NCBI GenBank assembly: GCA_016720065.1
Contig: JADJXY010000002.1
Span: forward strand, 2,183,001-2,247,000
DNA length: 64,000 bases
Direction of reading: 5' to 3'
DNA from: Betaproteobacteria bacterium
Lineage (GTDB): Bacteria; Pseudomonadota; Gammaproteobacteria; Burkholderiales; Rhodocyclaceae
The notes beneath the pieces are model-generated. The model had not been told where the DNA came from and did no database searches. It saw only the letters and a list, made by a program, of their open reading frames with translations. The position numbers and the translations under genes are program-made. Of the stretch, positions 1-8,972 are shown one piece after another; position 1 is the first letter of the stretch, and each line of letters opens with the position of its first letter.

Positions 1-566
1 ATGGCCTGCCGTGTGGCAGCGGGCGCAAAACGCTCCGCATCGACTCCGTTGTAGATTTGTCCCACCCTGCGCCCAGATATGCCGACCCGATGCACGAGAT
101 AGTGTTCGAGATCGCGGGACAGGGCGAGGTAATACGTCACAAACGGGCTGTACAGGCGGCGAATCCAGTGGCCTTTACGGCTCGAACCGTCCAGGTCGCC
201 CACGTCACGGCCGTGCTCACTGTGCACGCGCACCGGCACGCCGGCGGCCCAGGCGGGCAGCGCGGCTTCCAGCGCCCCCAGGTTGCGGGTATGGACGATG
301 GCCGGCCGCTCGGCACGGAAAAGGCGGAAAAGGCGCGGGTAGAGATGGAAGGCGTGCCCCGGCGGCTTGTCGAGGGCCAGGAAACGGACGTCGTCAGCGG
401 TGATCCGCTGGCGAAAATCGGTCACTTCGGTCAGGGCGACGACCAGGTGGCGGTAAGCGCCCCGGGGCAGGCGATTGATGAGATTGACCACCCCGTTTTC
501 CAGCCCGCCGGTGGCGAAGCGGTAGACGACGTGGATGATGAGGGGCCGGGTATCGGCTGCCGTCAC
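1..566 (-). CDS. XrtA-locus glycosyltransferase, GT4 type (3' end cut by window edge)
   Basis: The first 188 codons of a GT-B glycosyltransferase are visible; the gene runs off the left edge. The N-terminus reads PLIIHVVYRFATGGLENGV, the donor-side Rossmann start seen in the PEP-CTERM/XrtA-associated sugar transferases (the TIGR03088 group). An IYNGVDAERF stretch near residue 175 is the usual GT4 linker. It probably adds a sugar during assembly of the exopolysaccharide made by this locus, at the cytoplasmic face of the membrane. The GTG start overlaps the exosortase stop as GTGA, which indicates translational coupling and fixes the start. Donor and acceptor cannot be told from sequence. Confidence 0.85.
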   Translation of the reverse strand, partial: MTAADTRPLIIHVVYRFATGGLENGVVNLINRLPRGAYRHLVVALTEVTDFRQRITADDVRFLALDKPPGHAFHLYPRLFRLFRAERPAIVHTRNLGALEAALPAWAAGVPVRVHSEHGRDVGDLDGSSRKGHWIRRLYSPFVTYYLALSRDLEHYLVHRVGISGRRVGQIYNGVDAERFAPAATRQA

Positions 567-2140
567 CGGGGCGCCCCCTCACCGTCGAGCAGGGCATGCA
601 GGGCAGGCGCCGCTTCTGCGGCGAAGCGCTCGAGGACGGTGGCAGGCGCTGCGCCGCCGGCGCTTTCGCTTGAAATCACGATGACCGCCGCGGCATCTCC
701 GCGACCCAGAAGCCGCGACCAGACGGTGCGCAGGCGGGCTTCGACCTCGCTCGTACAAAGGGCGCCATCGACCCAATACCAGCGCCAGATGGTCCGCCGT
801 CGGGCGTCGGTTCCCACTGCCGCGGCCTTGGGCGCGAGCTGGAGGACGGGAAGCTCCAGGACGCGCCCGGCCAGCGGCACGGCCTGACGCGAGGTGGCGA
901 TGACGGTCCACTGCGGATCATCGGCGCGCACCACCGTATTGGTCGAGGTGATGAGTTTTCTCTCGGGAGTCTGCTGGCGGTAGTAGGCGACGAAAACGTC
1001 GACTCCGGCCCCGTCCCGGGTCAGGTGGACCCGGCCTGTGGCGGAAGCCTTCTGATAGGCGGGGACGAAGGCGGTCGGGGCCGAGGCGGCCTGCCAGGCG
1101 CCCCAGGGGATGCGGGCGAAGTCCGGAGGCGGCACCTCTGCGGCCCGTGCCTCGCTGTGTTCGACCCAGGCCATGAACGCGGGGGGCAAGGCCGCAAAGG
1201 CGATCAGCAGGGCGATGACGGCGCCGAGCCGGCGGGAGGAGAACCGGGGCACCCAGGGGGTTTCCGGGGCTTCGGGCAGCGCGCCGTCGGGTTCGGCCCT
1301 CTCGGCCCAGCGGGCGCCGATCCAGAACAGGAGGAGGATGACGAGGCCGAAGAAGACCCAGCCGTAAACCAGGTGATCGACGCCGACCGCCAAGCGGTTC
1401 CCGGAAAGATGGCCGAGCATGACGATCATGTAGGCCCGCGCCCAGTTGGCGACGATGGGCACGACGACGGAGAGCGCCATGAAGGCCAGCCGGCGCCAGG
1501 GCGCGCGGAAATTGAGGTAGGCGAAGAGCGTCCCCACCATGGTCGAGGCGAGCAGATAGCGCACCCCGCTGCACGCTTCGACCACCGACCAGTGGCCGGA
1601 GGGAATGACGAAACTCAGGCCTTCCCGGTAGACCGGAACCCCCGTAAACCGCAGCCCCGCCACGGCGAAATCCGCCGTCCAGTCCATGAGCCGCGGCATG
1701 GCGAATTCGCCCACCGGAACGGCAAAGAGCAGGAAAGCCAGGGGAAAGGCAAGGCGCCAGGCCAGGCGGGGGCCGAGCAGGGCGAGAAAGGCGAGGATGA
1801 GGGTGAGCACTGCCGCCAACTGGACCAGGGCATTGGCCGAGGCGAGTTCCCCCAAGAGCCACAGGAGGCCCACCGGAAGCAGCGCCAGGGTCCAGGCCGG
1901 AGCCGGCTCCGGCGCCAGGGGAGCGATGCGCTGGCGGGCGCGCCAGACCAGCCAGGCGCTGATGAGGGGAACGACGAATCCGTGGGTAAAGGTTTCCGAC
2001 CGGGCCCAGATGGCCACCATGGAGGTAAAACTTGTACCGTACAGGAGGAGGATCGCGGCGCCCACAAGGAGGAGCGCCAGGCCGGTGGCCCGCCATTCGC
2101 GACGGGCCACGGACGGCAAGGGAGCCGAATCGGGCGTCAC
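563..2140 (-). CDS. xrtA: Exosortase A fused to EpsI domain
   Basis: A 525-residue polytopic inner-membrane protein. Residues 1-290 contain about eight hydrophobic segments and the three exosortase catalytic residues: Cys190 in VVEACSGVRY, Arg235 in ANWARAY and His256 in GVDHLVYG. Residues from about 305 to the end form a periplasmic EpsI-type domain, a fusion that is normal for XrtA. Exosortase A is thought to cleave PEP-CTERM proteins such as the one at 29.9 kb after export. It lies in the operon between the FemAB-like gene and the glycosyltransferase. The start is GTG at 2140; no better in-frame start is seen. A 78-base gap separates it from the preceding gene. Confidence 0.95.
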   Translation of the reverse strand: MTPDSAPLPSVARREWRATGLALLLVGAAILLLYGTSFTSMVAIWARSETFTHGFVVPLISAWLVWRARQRIAPLAPEPAPAWTLALLPVGLLWLLGELASANALVQLAAVLTLILAFLALLGPRLAWRLAFPLAFLLFAVPVGEFAMPRLMDWTADFAVAGLRFTGVPVYREGLSFVIPSGHWSVVEACSGVRYLLASTMVGTLFAYLNFRAPWRRLAFMALSVVVPIVANWARAYMIVMLGHLSGNRLAVGVDHLVYGWVFFGLVILLLFWIGARWAERAEPDGALPEAPETPWVPRFSSRRLGAVIALLIAFAALPPAFMAWVEHSEARAAEVPPPDFARIPWGAWQAASAPTAFVPAYQKASATGRVHLTRDGAGVDVFVAYYRQQTPERKLITSTNTVVRADDPQWTVIATSRQAVPLAGRVLELPVLQLAPKAAAVGTDARRRTIWRWYWVDGALCTSEVEARLRTVWSRLLGRGDAAAVIVISSESAGGAAPATVLERFAAEAAPALHALLDGEGAPR

Positions 2141-2218
2141 GGCTTCACTCCGCAGGGGCTCTTCCCCAGGGGAAACGGGCGATCGTTCTGGTGCATGTCG
2201 GCGCGGACGGAGGCCATG

Positions 2219-3256
2219 TCACCCCAGGTTGCGGACGATATGGGGCCCGAGCCAGTTGGCGAAACCCAGGGGCAGGCGGCGCCAGGCTTCGATGAACAGG
2301 CGGTATTTGGCGTTGGCCGGATTGTTCTGGGGAATCCCGTCCCGCTTGAAGAGGCAGTATTCGTAGGACAGGGGCTGGGGCTCGAAGCCCCAGTTCTTCT
2401 TGAAGGCGTAGGGTCCGGTATCCCGCTTGCTGCGCCCGAAATCGAACAGGCGGGCCCCGCGGGACGCCGCGTGGCGCATCAGTTCCCAATACTTGAAGTC
2501 GTTGGCCGCCAAGTCCCGCGCCAGGAGATCATCTCCCGCGTAGTAGGGCAGTACCTCGTCGCGGAAGTAAAAGCTGAGCACCCCGCTCAGGGGCTTGCCT
2601 TCCGGGGTCGTGACGATGAGGACTTCGCAGTCGTCGCCAAAGTGTTCCCGTAGGGCCTGGAAATAGCGCTTGGACAGGGCCGGCGTGCCGTGCCGGTGCA
2701 CATTGTCGGCGTAGAGGGCAAAAAAACGATCGACATCGGCATCGATGGCGCTCAAGAGCCCGTTCTTGATCCCCTTGCGCACCATGGCGCGCTGCTTGCG
2801 CGGGATGGCCAGCATATTGGCTTCGTCGTCGTCCGAAATCGTCTTGCGGAAGGTGACATAAAGATCCTGGCGCGGCCAGTCGGTGTGGCGGGCACACAGG
2901 TTGCGGAATTCCAGATGCTCGACCCCCAGGCGGAGGGCAAGAGCCCTGGCCTGCTCTTCGAGGAGCGCCGCCGCTTCGACGTCCACCGTCGCGATGCCGC
3001 CATAGACGGCGAAGGGCAGCGACGTCAGGCCATTGCCGAACAGGGCGCTCTTGACATGGGCCAGGGGCAGAACGGCGACGATGGCGCCGTCCCGTTCCGC
3101 GTAGAGAAAATGGGTCGGGTGGCGGAAGACCCGCGCCGTGATGTCCTGCCAGGCGGAAAGATGGAAGAAGGTCGCCTGGGGGCAGGCCCGCACGAACCCG
3201 TCCCACCTCGCGGCCGCTTGCGCGTCGCCGAGGTTCAGTTGGCCGCAGGTCAGCAT
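2219..3256 (-). CDS. FemAB-like XrtA/PEP-CTERM-associated protein
   Basis: A 345-residue protein with the GNAT-like fold layout of FemAB/peptidoglycan aminoacyltransferases. It resembles the family found only beside XrtA loci (TIGR03019). Recognisable segments are FFHLSAWQDI near residue 30, FRKTISDDDEANM in the middle, and FDFGRSKRDTGPYAFKKNWG near residue 285, which matches the conserved C-terminal acyl-acceptor site of the family. No signal peptide is seen, so it is probably cytoplasmic. FemAB relatives transfer amino acids from aminoacyl-tRNA; the substrate in XrtA systems is unknown. The start overlaps the deacetylase stop by 7 bases. Confidence 0.9.
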   Translation of the reverse strand: MLTCGQLNLGDAQAAARWDGFVRACPQATFFHLSAWQDITARVFRHPTHFLYAERDGAIVAVLPLAHVKSALFGNGLTSLPFAVYGGIATVDVEAAALLEEQARALALRLGVEHLEFRNLCARHTDWPRQDLYVTFRKTISDDDEANMLAIPRKQRAMVRKGIKNGLLSAIDADVDRFFALYADNVHRHGTPALSKRYFQALREHFGDDCEVLIVTTPEGKPLSGVLSFYFRDEVLPYYAGDDLLARDLAANDFKYWELMRHAASRGARLFDFGRSKRDTGPYAFKKNWGFEPQPLSYEYCLFKRDGIPQNNPANAKYRLFIEAWRRLPLGFANWLGPHIVRNLG

Positions 3257-4179
3257 GGTCTGGCTTGCTGCGAGGTCAGGGCCTGATCATCCGCCGGCGC
3301 CGTGGCGTCGTAGCGCATGGCCTCCAGGCTTTGGGGGCTGGCCAGTTCGGCGGCGAAGACCTCGTCCATGCGGCCCCAGGAAAAATCCTGCAGCAGCCGG
3401 GCGAGACGGGCCTCGGTGCGGCCGATATTGACGTAATGCCGGAAGCGGCTCTTGAGGGCGATGCCCTCGACCCGGGGCTGACCGGGATCGATTTCCCAGG
3501 GGTGCATGTAAAACACGGCGGAGCGGGCTTCGCCCTGATTGACGGCGCGCAGCAGGCGGCGGGACACGGCGTAGGGCAGCAGTCGGAAGTAGCCGCCGCC
3601 ACTCGCCGGCCAGTTGCGTCCCCCCAGACGGACCGTGGTGGGCGGAATTTCCACCACCCCCCCGACGCGGTGGGCGAAACGGGGAGCATCGGGCATGCCG
3701 TAGTGATCGTGGCGCACGGGATAGACGCTGGAACTGTAGCGGTGCCCGGTCCGTTCGAGAATGTCGAAGGCCCAGGGATTGCGCAGCCCGATGGAAAAGC
3801 TGGGGGCGCGATAGCCCTTGACCTCCTCGCCGGAGAGGTCTTCCAGGATCACCTTGGCCAGCCGGACGTCCGCCAGGAAGGCTTCCGGGGTCTGGTCGTG
3901 GGCCCGCTCGTGACCGTAGCCGTGGCTGGCCAACTCGTGCCCCGCGGCGACAATATCGCGCACCAGTCCCGGGTAGCGCTCGGCGACCCAGCCCAGGGTG
4001 AAAAAAGTCGCGCGGGCCGCATGGCGGGCGAAGAGTTCGAGGAGACGGTCTACGTTGCGCTCCACCCGGCATTCCCGCGTCGTCCACTCGGAGCGCGCGA
4101 TGCGCGGCGCGAAGGCAGAGACCTGGAAGTAGTCCTCGACGTCGACCGTGAGGGCATTGACCGGCAGCCGAGCGCTCAC
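3250..4179 (-). CDS. XrtA-associated polysaccharide deacetylase
   Basis: A 309-residue NodB-type carbohydrate esterase (CE4). TVDVEDYFQ near residue 10 carries the catalytic and metal-binding aspartates, ASHGYGHE near residue 84 the two zinc-ligand histidines, and YRAPSFS near residue 122 the conserved Arg motif. It matches the PEP-CTERM-locus deacetylase family (TIGR03006). Family members remove N-acetyl groups from hexosamine polymers, which fits the UDP-GlcNAc epimerase encoded just upstream. There is no obvious signal peptide. The GTG start overlaps the epimerase stop as GTGA at 4176-4179. Confidence 0.92.
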   Translation of the reverse strand: MSARLPVNALTVDVEDYFQVSAFAPRIARSEWTTRECRVERNVDRLLELFARHAARATFFTLGWVAERYPGLVRDIVAAGHELASHGYGHERAHDQTPEAFLADVRLAKVILEDLSGEEVKGYRAPSFSIGLRNPWAFDILERTGHRYSSSVYPVRHDHYGMPDAPRFAHRVGGVVEIPPTTVRLGGRNWPASGGGYFRLLPYAVSRRLLRAVNQGEARSAVFYMHPWEIDPGQPRVEGIALKSRFRHYVNIGRTEARLARLLQDFSWGRMDEVFAAELASPQSLEAMRYDATAPADDQALTSQQARPC

Positions 4180-5351
4180 TGCGCCCCCTGGGCAGCGGCG
4201 GTCCTAGCCAGAAGCCAGCAGGCGATATCCTCGGCAATGCGGCGGGCGGCCTGGCCGTCCCAGAACTCCGGCACCCGACCCCGCTTGCCGCCGGTGGCCA
4301 GAACGCTTTCCGTCGCGGCCAGGATGGCGGCGGGATCGCAGCCCACCAGGGTATTGGTGCCCTCGTCGATGGTGATGGGGCGCTCGGTATTTTCCCGCAC
4401 CGTCAGGCAGGGTACGCCCAGAGCCGTCGTTTCCTCCTGCAGCCCGCCTGAATCGGTGATGACGACCAGGGACGAGGACATGAGACCGATCATTTCCAGG
4501 TAGCCCTGGGGCGGCAGCAGAATCATGCGCGGCGTCGCCACCACATCGCCCAGGCCAAAACGCTCGATATTGGCGCGGGTTCTGGGGTGCAGGGCGAATA
4601 TGAGCGGGATGGTGTCGGAAATGGTGCGCAGGGTGGTGAGCAGCGGCCCCAGGGTCTCGGGACTGTCCACATTGGACGGCCGGTGCAGGGTGATGAGCCC
4701 GTAGCCCCGCGCGCCCGCCAGGATGGCCGGATCGACGCCCGCGGCGGCCAGGATGTCCTGGGGCCGCTTGGCCTTTTCCCGGTGGAAGAGCAGGGAGTCG
4801 ATCATGACGTTGCCGACGAAGCGGACTCGCTCGGCCGGGATGCCCTCGCGCTCCAGATTGGGCGCTGCGTCCCGCTCGGTGGTGTAGAGGCGATCGGCGA
4901 TCTGGTCGGTGAGGATGCGGTTGATTTCTTCCGGCATGGCCCGGTCGAAACTGCGCAGACCTGCTTCCACATGCACGGTGGGTACGCCGCGCTTGACGGC
5001 GACGAGACTGCACGCCAGGGTTGAATTGACGTCGCCCACCACGAGCACGGCCGAGGGTCGGAAGTCGTCGAGCAGAGGCTCGAAGCGCTTCATGACCTCG
5101 GCGGTCTGTACCGCGTGGCTGCCGGAACCCACTTCCAGGTTGATGCCGGGCCGGGGCAGGCAGAGATCCTCGAAGAGCTTGTCGCTCATATCCTTGTCGT
5201 AATGCTGCCCGGTGTGGACGAGCACGGTCGGAATAGGCGGCTGGTGCTCGGCAAAAGCCCGCAGGATGGGCGCCATTTTCATGAAATTCGGCCGGGCACC
5301 GACGATGCACAGCACCGGACCGAGGCCGACAGGCCAGGAAGTCGCGTTCAT
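4176..5351 (-). CDS. wecB: UDP-N-acetylglucosamine 2-epimerase (non-hydrolysing)
   Basis: A 391-residue enzyme that interconverts UDP-GlcNAc and UDP-ManNAc, supplying ManNAc or its uronic acid for the exopolysaccharide. The N-terminal VGARPNFMKMAP and the HTGQHYDKDMS segment are hallmark substrate-binding motifs. THRPSNVD, HPRT and TDSGGLQEE later in the protein match the nucleotide-binding half of the family. I start it at the ATG at 5351, where ATGA overlaps the stop of the upstream ATPase gene. The frame stays open further upstream, but that part lies inside the ATPase gene and lacks family similarity. Confidence 0.94.
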   Translation of the reverse strand: MNATSWPVGLGPVLCIVGARPNFMKMAPILRAFAEHQPPIPTVLVHTGQHYDKDMSDKLFEDLCLPRPGINLEVGSGSHAVQTAEVMKRFEPLLDDFRPSAVLVVGDVNSTLACSLVAVKRGVPTVHVEAGLRSFDRAMPEEINRILTDQIADRLYTTERDAAPNLEREGIPAERVRFVGNVMIDSLLFHREKAKRPQDILAAAGVDPAILAGARGYGLITLHRPSNVDSPETLGPLLTTLRTISDTIPLIFALHPRTRANIERFGLGDVVATPRMILLPPQGYLEMIGLMSSSLVVITDSGGLQEETTALGVPCLTVRENTERPITIDEGTNTLVGCDPAAILAATESVLATGGKRGRVPEFWDGQAARRIAEDIACWLLARTAAAQGAQ

Positions 5352-6460
5352 TTCTTGTTGTTTCCTTGAGGAGCCTTCTGGTTCGCGGCTGCAGCGACCA
5401 ATTGCTGCAACAGGGCCAGGGTGGCCGAATTGATACGCTCCAGCCGCAGCAGACTCTGCTCCAGCCGCGTGATGCGCTCGCTGACGTGACCCTTGCGCAG
5501 GCCGGCCAGCGCATTGGCGGCCTCCTCGGCCGCGGCGAGGTCGAGTTCGAGGCGGGAGATGTCCAGCTCGACGCCGGAAGTCGGCGCCACCGGCGCGGCG
5601 AGGCGGACCCCCGTGGCGGGCACGGCGCTCCCCGGTACGATGGGAGCACCGGTTTCCTCGTAGATTTCCTTGGCCACCTCGAGGACGTCGTCGGCGGTAA
5701 AGGATTTCTTTCCGCTCAGGAAGCCGAACAGCAGGAGACGGTCGCACAGTCCGTTGATGCGCCGGGGAATGCCACCACTGGCCTTGTGGACGGCCTCGTA
5801 GGCGCGGGCGTCGAAGGCGGGGCTACCCTTGGAACCCGCGCATTTCAGGCGGTGTTCGATGTAGCCCTGGGTCTCTTCCTCGTCGAGCGGCCCGATGTGG
5901 CACGAGGCGATGACCCGCTGGCGCAACTGCTGCATGTGGGGGCTCTGGAGAATCTCGCGAAACTCCGGCTGGCCGACCAGGAAGCTCTGCAACAGGGCAT
6001 GGTTGCCGAACTGGAAATTGGACAGCATGCGCAATTCCTCGACCGCCCGGGGCGTGAGGTTCTGCGCCTCATCGACGATGAGCAGGCAGCGCTTGCCCTT
6101 GCCGGTAATGGTGACCAGGAAGGCTTCCAGGGCCATCAGGATGTCGGATTTGGAAATGTCCTTGGTGCGCACACCGAAGGCCGCCGCCACCAGGCGCAAG
6201 GTATCGTCGGCATCGAGTTGGGTGCTGACCAGGTGGGCGGCGACGACCTTGCTCTGATCGAGGCTGTCGAGCAGGCCGCGCACGATGGTCGTCTTGCCCG
6301 CACCGACCTCGCCGGTGATGACGATGAACCCTTCGTTCTGGTGCATCCCGTATTCGAGATACGCGGTCGCCCGGCGATGCTGCTTGCTGCCGAAATAGAA
6401 GGACGGATCGGGGTTGAGCTGGAACGGTTTGTTCGCCAGCCCGTAATATGACTCGTACAT
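5348..6460 (-). CDS. XrtA-associated ExeA-like AAA ATPase
   Basis: A 370-residue ATPase of the general-secretion GspA/ExeA type (TIGR03015 group, tied to XrtA loci). MYESYYGLANKPFQLNPDP at the N-terminus is the family signature. The Walker A GEVGAGKTT spans residues 50-58 and Walker B LLIVDEAQ about 126-133, followed by a lid domain. The C-terminal 90 residues are a low-complexity linker and a predicted coiled coil (ISRLELDLAAAEEAANAL, then ERITRLEQSLLRLERI). It probably powers assembly or export steps of the XrtA polysaccharide machinery at the inner membrane. It ends with ATGA overlapping wecB. Confidence 0.92.
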   Translation of the reverse strand: MYESYYGLANKPFQLNPDPSFYFGSKQHRRATAYLEYGMHQNEGFIVITGEVGAGKTTIVRGLLDSLDQSKVVAAHLVSTQLDADDTLRLVAAAFGVRTKDISKSDILMALEAFLVTITGKGKRCLLIVDEAQNLTPRAVEELRMLSNFQFGNHALLQSFLVGQPEFREILQSPHMQQLRQRVIASCHIGPLDEEETQGYIEHRLKCAGSKGSPAFDARAYEAVHKASGGIPRRINGLCDRLLLFGFLSGKKSFTADDVLEVAKEIYEETGAPIVPGSAVPATGVRLAAPVAPTSGVELDISRLELDLAAAEEAANALAGLRKGHVSERITRLEQSLLRLERINSATLALLQQLVAAAANQKAPQGNNKK

Positions 6461-6466
6461 GTTTTC

Positions 6467-8062
6467 TCAGAAGTGGGCGGAAATGGCGCCCGTGACCGAG
6501 TTTTCCGAGTAATTGTTGGCGGTGTCGCTGTCGAACTCGGTCCGGCGCAGGCCCAATGATGCACTGGTATGGGCGCCGAGCTTTGTGGAGTAAGTCACGT
6601 TCAGCGACTTTTGCGTGGAGCGGACATTGCCCGCGGTCCCGTTCTGACCGCTGGTGGTCGAGGCCGAAACCCCGGCTGACAGCGAAGAAAGCGGCGAGAG
6701 CTTGTGCGACCAATTGACGTTCAGGCCGCGCTGTTCGATGTTGCGGGCCAGGGACAGATTGAGATCGAGAAGCGCGAGGGACTGATCGACCAGCGACTGC
6801 CTGCGGCTTTGCGAAGCGGTGAAGGTCACCGTGTTGTTGCCCCCGATGAGGGCAAAGCTCAGATCCTGGCGCCGGGAAAGCGTGGCCTGGGAGGAAAGAA
6901 AGTCGGAAAACACCCGCTGATCCGGAGATAGGCCCAGTCTTTGGATATACGCTTCCGCCAGCGCTGCGCGTACCTGGGGGTCCGTGATTTCGGGAGGAAT
7001 CAGCGCCAGAAACAGGTCGTAAATCGTTCCGACGACTGTGGACCCCGACTGATGCATGGCGCTGACGTCCTTGGTATCGCTGAAGCGCCAGGAAGAACGC
7101 GGCGTCCGGTGGGTCATGGTGAAGCTGTGCCCATCACCGAAGAAACGGCGTTCCCGGAAAGCCGAAACATTGGTCCGGTCGGTGGGACGCCAATCGAGCC
7201 CGTAGCCGTGGGTGGTTCGGGTTTCCCCGTCGGGGCTGGTGAAGTTGTTGGTCTCGCGGCCGGCCGAGACGCGGAAGCGCCACTGGCGATCCGGCTCCCA
7301 GTAAAGGTTGCCAAAAAGCCGCTCGGATTCGTTATTGCGCCCGGTGCTGCGCTGGACATCCTGGCGCAGGGCGTCGAGGGACCAACTCAGGCCACCGAAC
7401 CCGACCCCTCCGTGCAGATTGGCGCTCCATTGATTGCTGTCGGTGTTGGTCGAGGTACTGCCATCGGAACGCGTCGTCGAGCGGGTATAGCGCACCAGGT
7501 ATTCGGCAAAGTCGGAAAGACGCCCCCGGGTGTAGGGAGAGAGCCGGAAGGAGGACGTCTCGGTACTGTTCGCGTTGATGCTGGCATTCGACGACGACTG
7601 GGTGCCGAAGGCCGAAATGCTGGCCTGGGAAATATTGCCGCCGGCGTCGAGAAACAGCCAGTCCTCGACGGCTTCCAGGGTGCCGAAGGCGTTGAGGGAA
7701 TTCTGGGTTTTGTTGGCGCTCGAATGCTGCGCGTAGTAGATCTGGCTGAGTCCGTAATCGAGATAACCCTTGAGCCGCGCCGATTCGCCCTGGATGCGAA
7801 TCCCCGGGGTGATCTGCGTGATCTGCTCGCTCCCGGAGGCGCCCCGTGACGCGCTCAGGCGCCCGTTGTCGGTCAAGGTTTCGGTGAGCGAAATACGCGG
7901 CACGATCACCCAGGCCGGTTTCGGCCCCACGGCCGATTGCTGCGCGGCAAGCGGCGGGGAACCCAGACCCGCCCCCACGAGAATTACCGAAAGCAAAGGA
8001 CGAAGGAAGAATCCGTCCGCACTGCGCCGAGCTTCGTCGCGATGCACGCGCCTTCTATGCAC
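6467..8062 (-). CDS. XrtA-locus outer-membrane beta-barrel protein
   Basis: About 531 residues. A charged N-terminus is followed by a hydrophobic stretch ending SPPLAAQQS, a likely signal peptide. The rest is rich in alternating Ser/Thr/aromatic residues and ends TGAISAHF with a terminal Phe, as expected for an outer-membrane barrel. It matches in position and style the PEP-CTERM-associated outer-membrane family (TIGR03016). A role in passing polysaccharide through the outer membrane is inferred from context. The start is uncertain. GTG at 8062 overlaps the kinase stop by 8 bases; GTG at 8047 would follow an AGAAGG at short spacing. Reading further upstream translates the Tyr-Gly repeat in another frame and is unlikely. 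Confidence 0.85.
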   Translation of the reverse strand: MHRRRVHRDEARRSADGFFLRPLLSVILVGAGLGSPPLAAQQSAVGPKPAWVIVPRISLTETLTDNGRLSASRGASGSEQITQITPGIRIQGESARLKGYLDYGLSQIYYAQHSSANKTQNSLNAFGTLEAVEDWLFLDAGGNISQASISAFGTQSSSNASINANSTETSSFRLSPYTRGRLSDFAEYLVRYTRSTTRSDGSTSTNTDSNQWSANLHGGVGFGGLSWSLDALRQDVQRSTGRNNESERLFGNLYWEPDRQWRFRVSAGRETNNFTSPDGETRTTHGYGLDWRPTDRTNVSAFRERRFFGDGHSFTMTHRTPRSSWRFSDTKDVSAMHQSGSTVVGTIYDLFLALIPPEITDPQVRAALAEAYIQRLGLSPDQRVFSDFLSSQATLSRRQDLSFALIGGNNTVTFTASQSRRQSLVDQSLALLDLNLSLARNIEQRGLNVNWSHKLSPLSSLSAGVSASTTSGQNGTAGNVRSTQKSLNVTYSTKLGAHTSASLGLRRTEFDSDTANNYSENSVTGAISAHF

Positions 8063-8969
8063 CGTAGCCGTACCCATAGCCATATCCATAGCCATACCCT
8101 TCGGCCTGAGGGCCACGGGTCTTGTTGAGCACGACCATGCGTACAGGACACGCGTCGATGGTACTGAGGGCTTGTTTGACGTCGGCCTGCAGGGTGCGCT
8201 CGGCCTGCACGACCATGAGCACCTGCCCCATATGGGTCGCCAGGACGCGGGATTCGGTGGTGAGCAGGAGCGGCGGCGAATCGAAAATGATGATCCGGTC
8301 GGAGTAGCGACTCCCCATGTCTTCCAGGAGATTGGTCATGGCATCGCTGGCCAGGAGCTCTGTCGCCCTCGGATGCTGCGTGCCCGCCGGCAGCAGGGTG
8401 AGTTTCTCGACATTGGTGCGCAGCAGCACCTGGGACAGGTCGACGGATTTTTCCGCCAGCACGTCGAGCAACCCCTTGGCAGGCGGCAAGCCAAGCATGT
8501 TGAGCACCGACGGCCGCGCCACGTCTGCATCGACCAGCATCACCGTGTTATCGAGTTCCATGGCGATGCTCATGGCGAGATTGATCGCAGTGAAACTCTT
8601 CCCCTCGCCCGGCAGGGCGCTGGTCACCATGATGAGATTGCCATTCTCGATGGGGGCAGCACCCTTGCCCATGGCATTGTCGATCAAGGGACGCTTGATG
8701 ACCCGGTATTCGTCCGCCGCCTGGGAACGGGGCGTATGGGGCCCAAGGATGTGAGACTTGGCCAAGGCATCGAGGTCGAGCTCGATGCGCCGGGACTGGA
8801 CCGCCGGTTTCGCAGGCGCCGCCGGGGCAGCCGGCTGCGCAGCCTCGGCCGACGCTCTGGCGTGCTGAGCCGTGCCCTGGGGCAGAACCTCCCCCGCATC
8901 GGCGGGAACCTCGACTCCGGCTTGGCGCAGTTGCTCGAGCCGCCGGGCGGCCTGTTCGATCAGATCCAT
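8055..8969 (-). CDS. XrtA-associated BY-kinase (tyrosine autokinase)
   Basis: A 304-residue cytoplasmic bacterial tyrosine kinase of the CapB/EpsG type (TIGR03018 group). Walker A ALPGEGKS ends at Lys124-Ser125, Walker A' VMLVDADVARPS lies at about 143-154 and Walker B IIFDSPPLL at about 220. The first 70 residues are an Ala/Pro-rich linker. The C-terminus is a run of six Tyr alternating with Gly, the autophosphorylated tail that typically controls chain-length machinery. It is encoded 3 bases after the membrane chain-length protein, which in BY-kinase systems supplies the activating cytoplasmic segment. The regularity of the tail is unusual. Confidence 0.93.
   Translation of the reverse strand: MDLIEQAARRLEQLRQAGVEVPADAGEVLPQGTAQHARASAEAAQPAAPAAPAKPAVQSRRIELDLDALAKSHILGPHTPRSQAADEYRVIKRPLIDNAMGKGAAPIENGNLIMVTSALPGEGKSFTAINLAMSIAMELDNTVMLVDADVARPSVLNMLGLPPAKGLLDVLAEKSVDLSQVLLRTNVEKLTLLPAGTQHPRATELLASDAMTNLLEDMGSRYSDRIIIFDSPPLLLTTESRVLATHMGQVLMVVQAERTLQADVKQALSTIDACPVRMVVLNKTRGPQAEGYGYGYGYGYGYGA
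8059..8099 (-). repeat. Hexanucleotide (GG-N-TA-Y) repeat coding Tyr-Gly tail
   Basis: On the minus strand the 3' end of the kinase gene has six tandem GGN-TAY units that code for alternating Gly and Tyr. The unit is 6 bases, so gain or loss of units keeps the kinase frame. It also moves the start region of the following outer-membrane gene closer or further without breaking either reading frame. Confidence 0.85.
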
Positions 8970-8972
8970 GAA

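Noticed and set aside
57..887. Plus-strand open frame over the glycosyltransferase and exosortase 3' end
   Set aside because: Antisense to two recognised genes, with a low-complexity, charged translation.
2139..2217. Small frame of about 26 codons between FemAB-like gene and exosortase
   Set aside because: It has an ATG just after the FemAB stop and ends on the exosortase start, but I see no similarity or ribosome site, so it may simply be spacer.
5352..5747. N-terminal extension of wecB
   Set aside because: The frame is open, but it lies wholly inside the ATPase gene and has no epimerase similarity; ATGA at 5348-5351 gives a natural start.
8063..8116. N-terminal extension of the XrtA outer-membrane protein
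   Set aside because: The added residues are the Tyr-Gly repeat read in another frame and are not a plausible signal peptide start.
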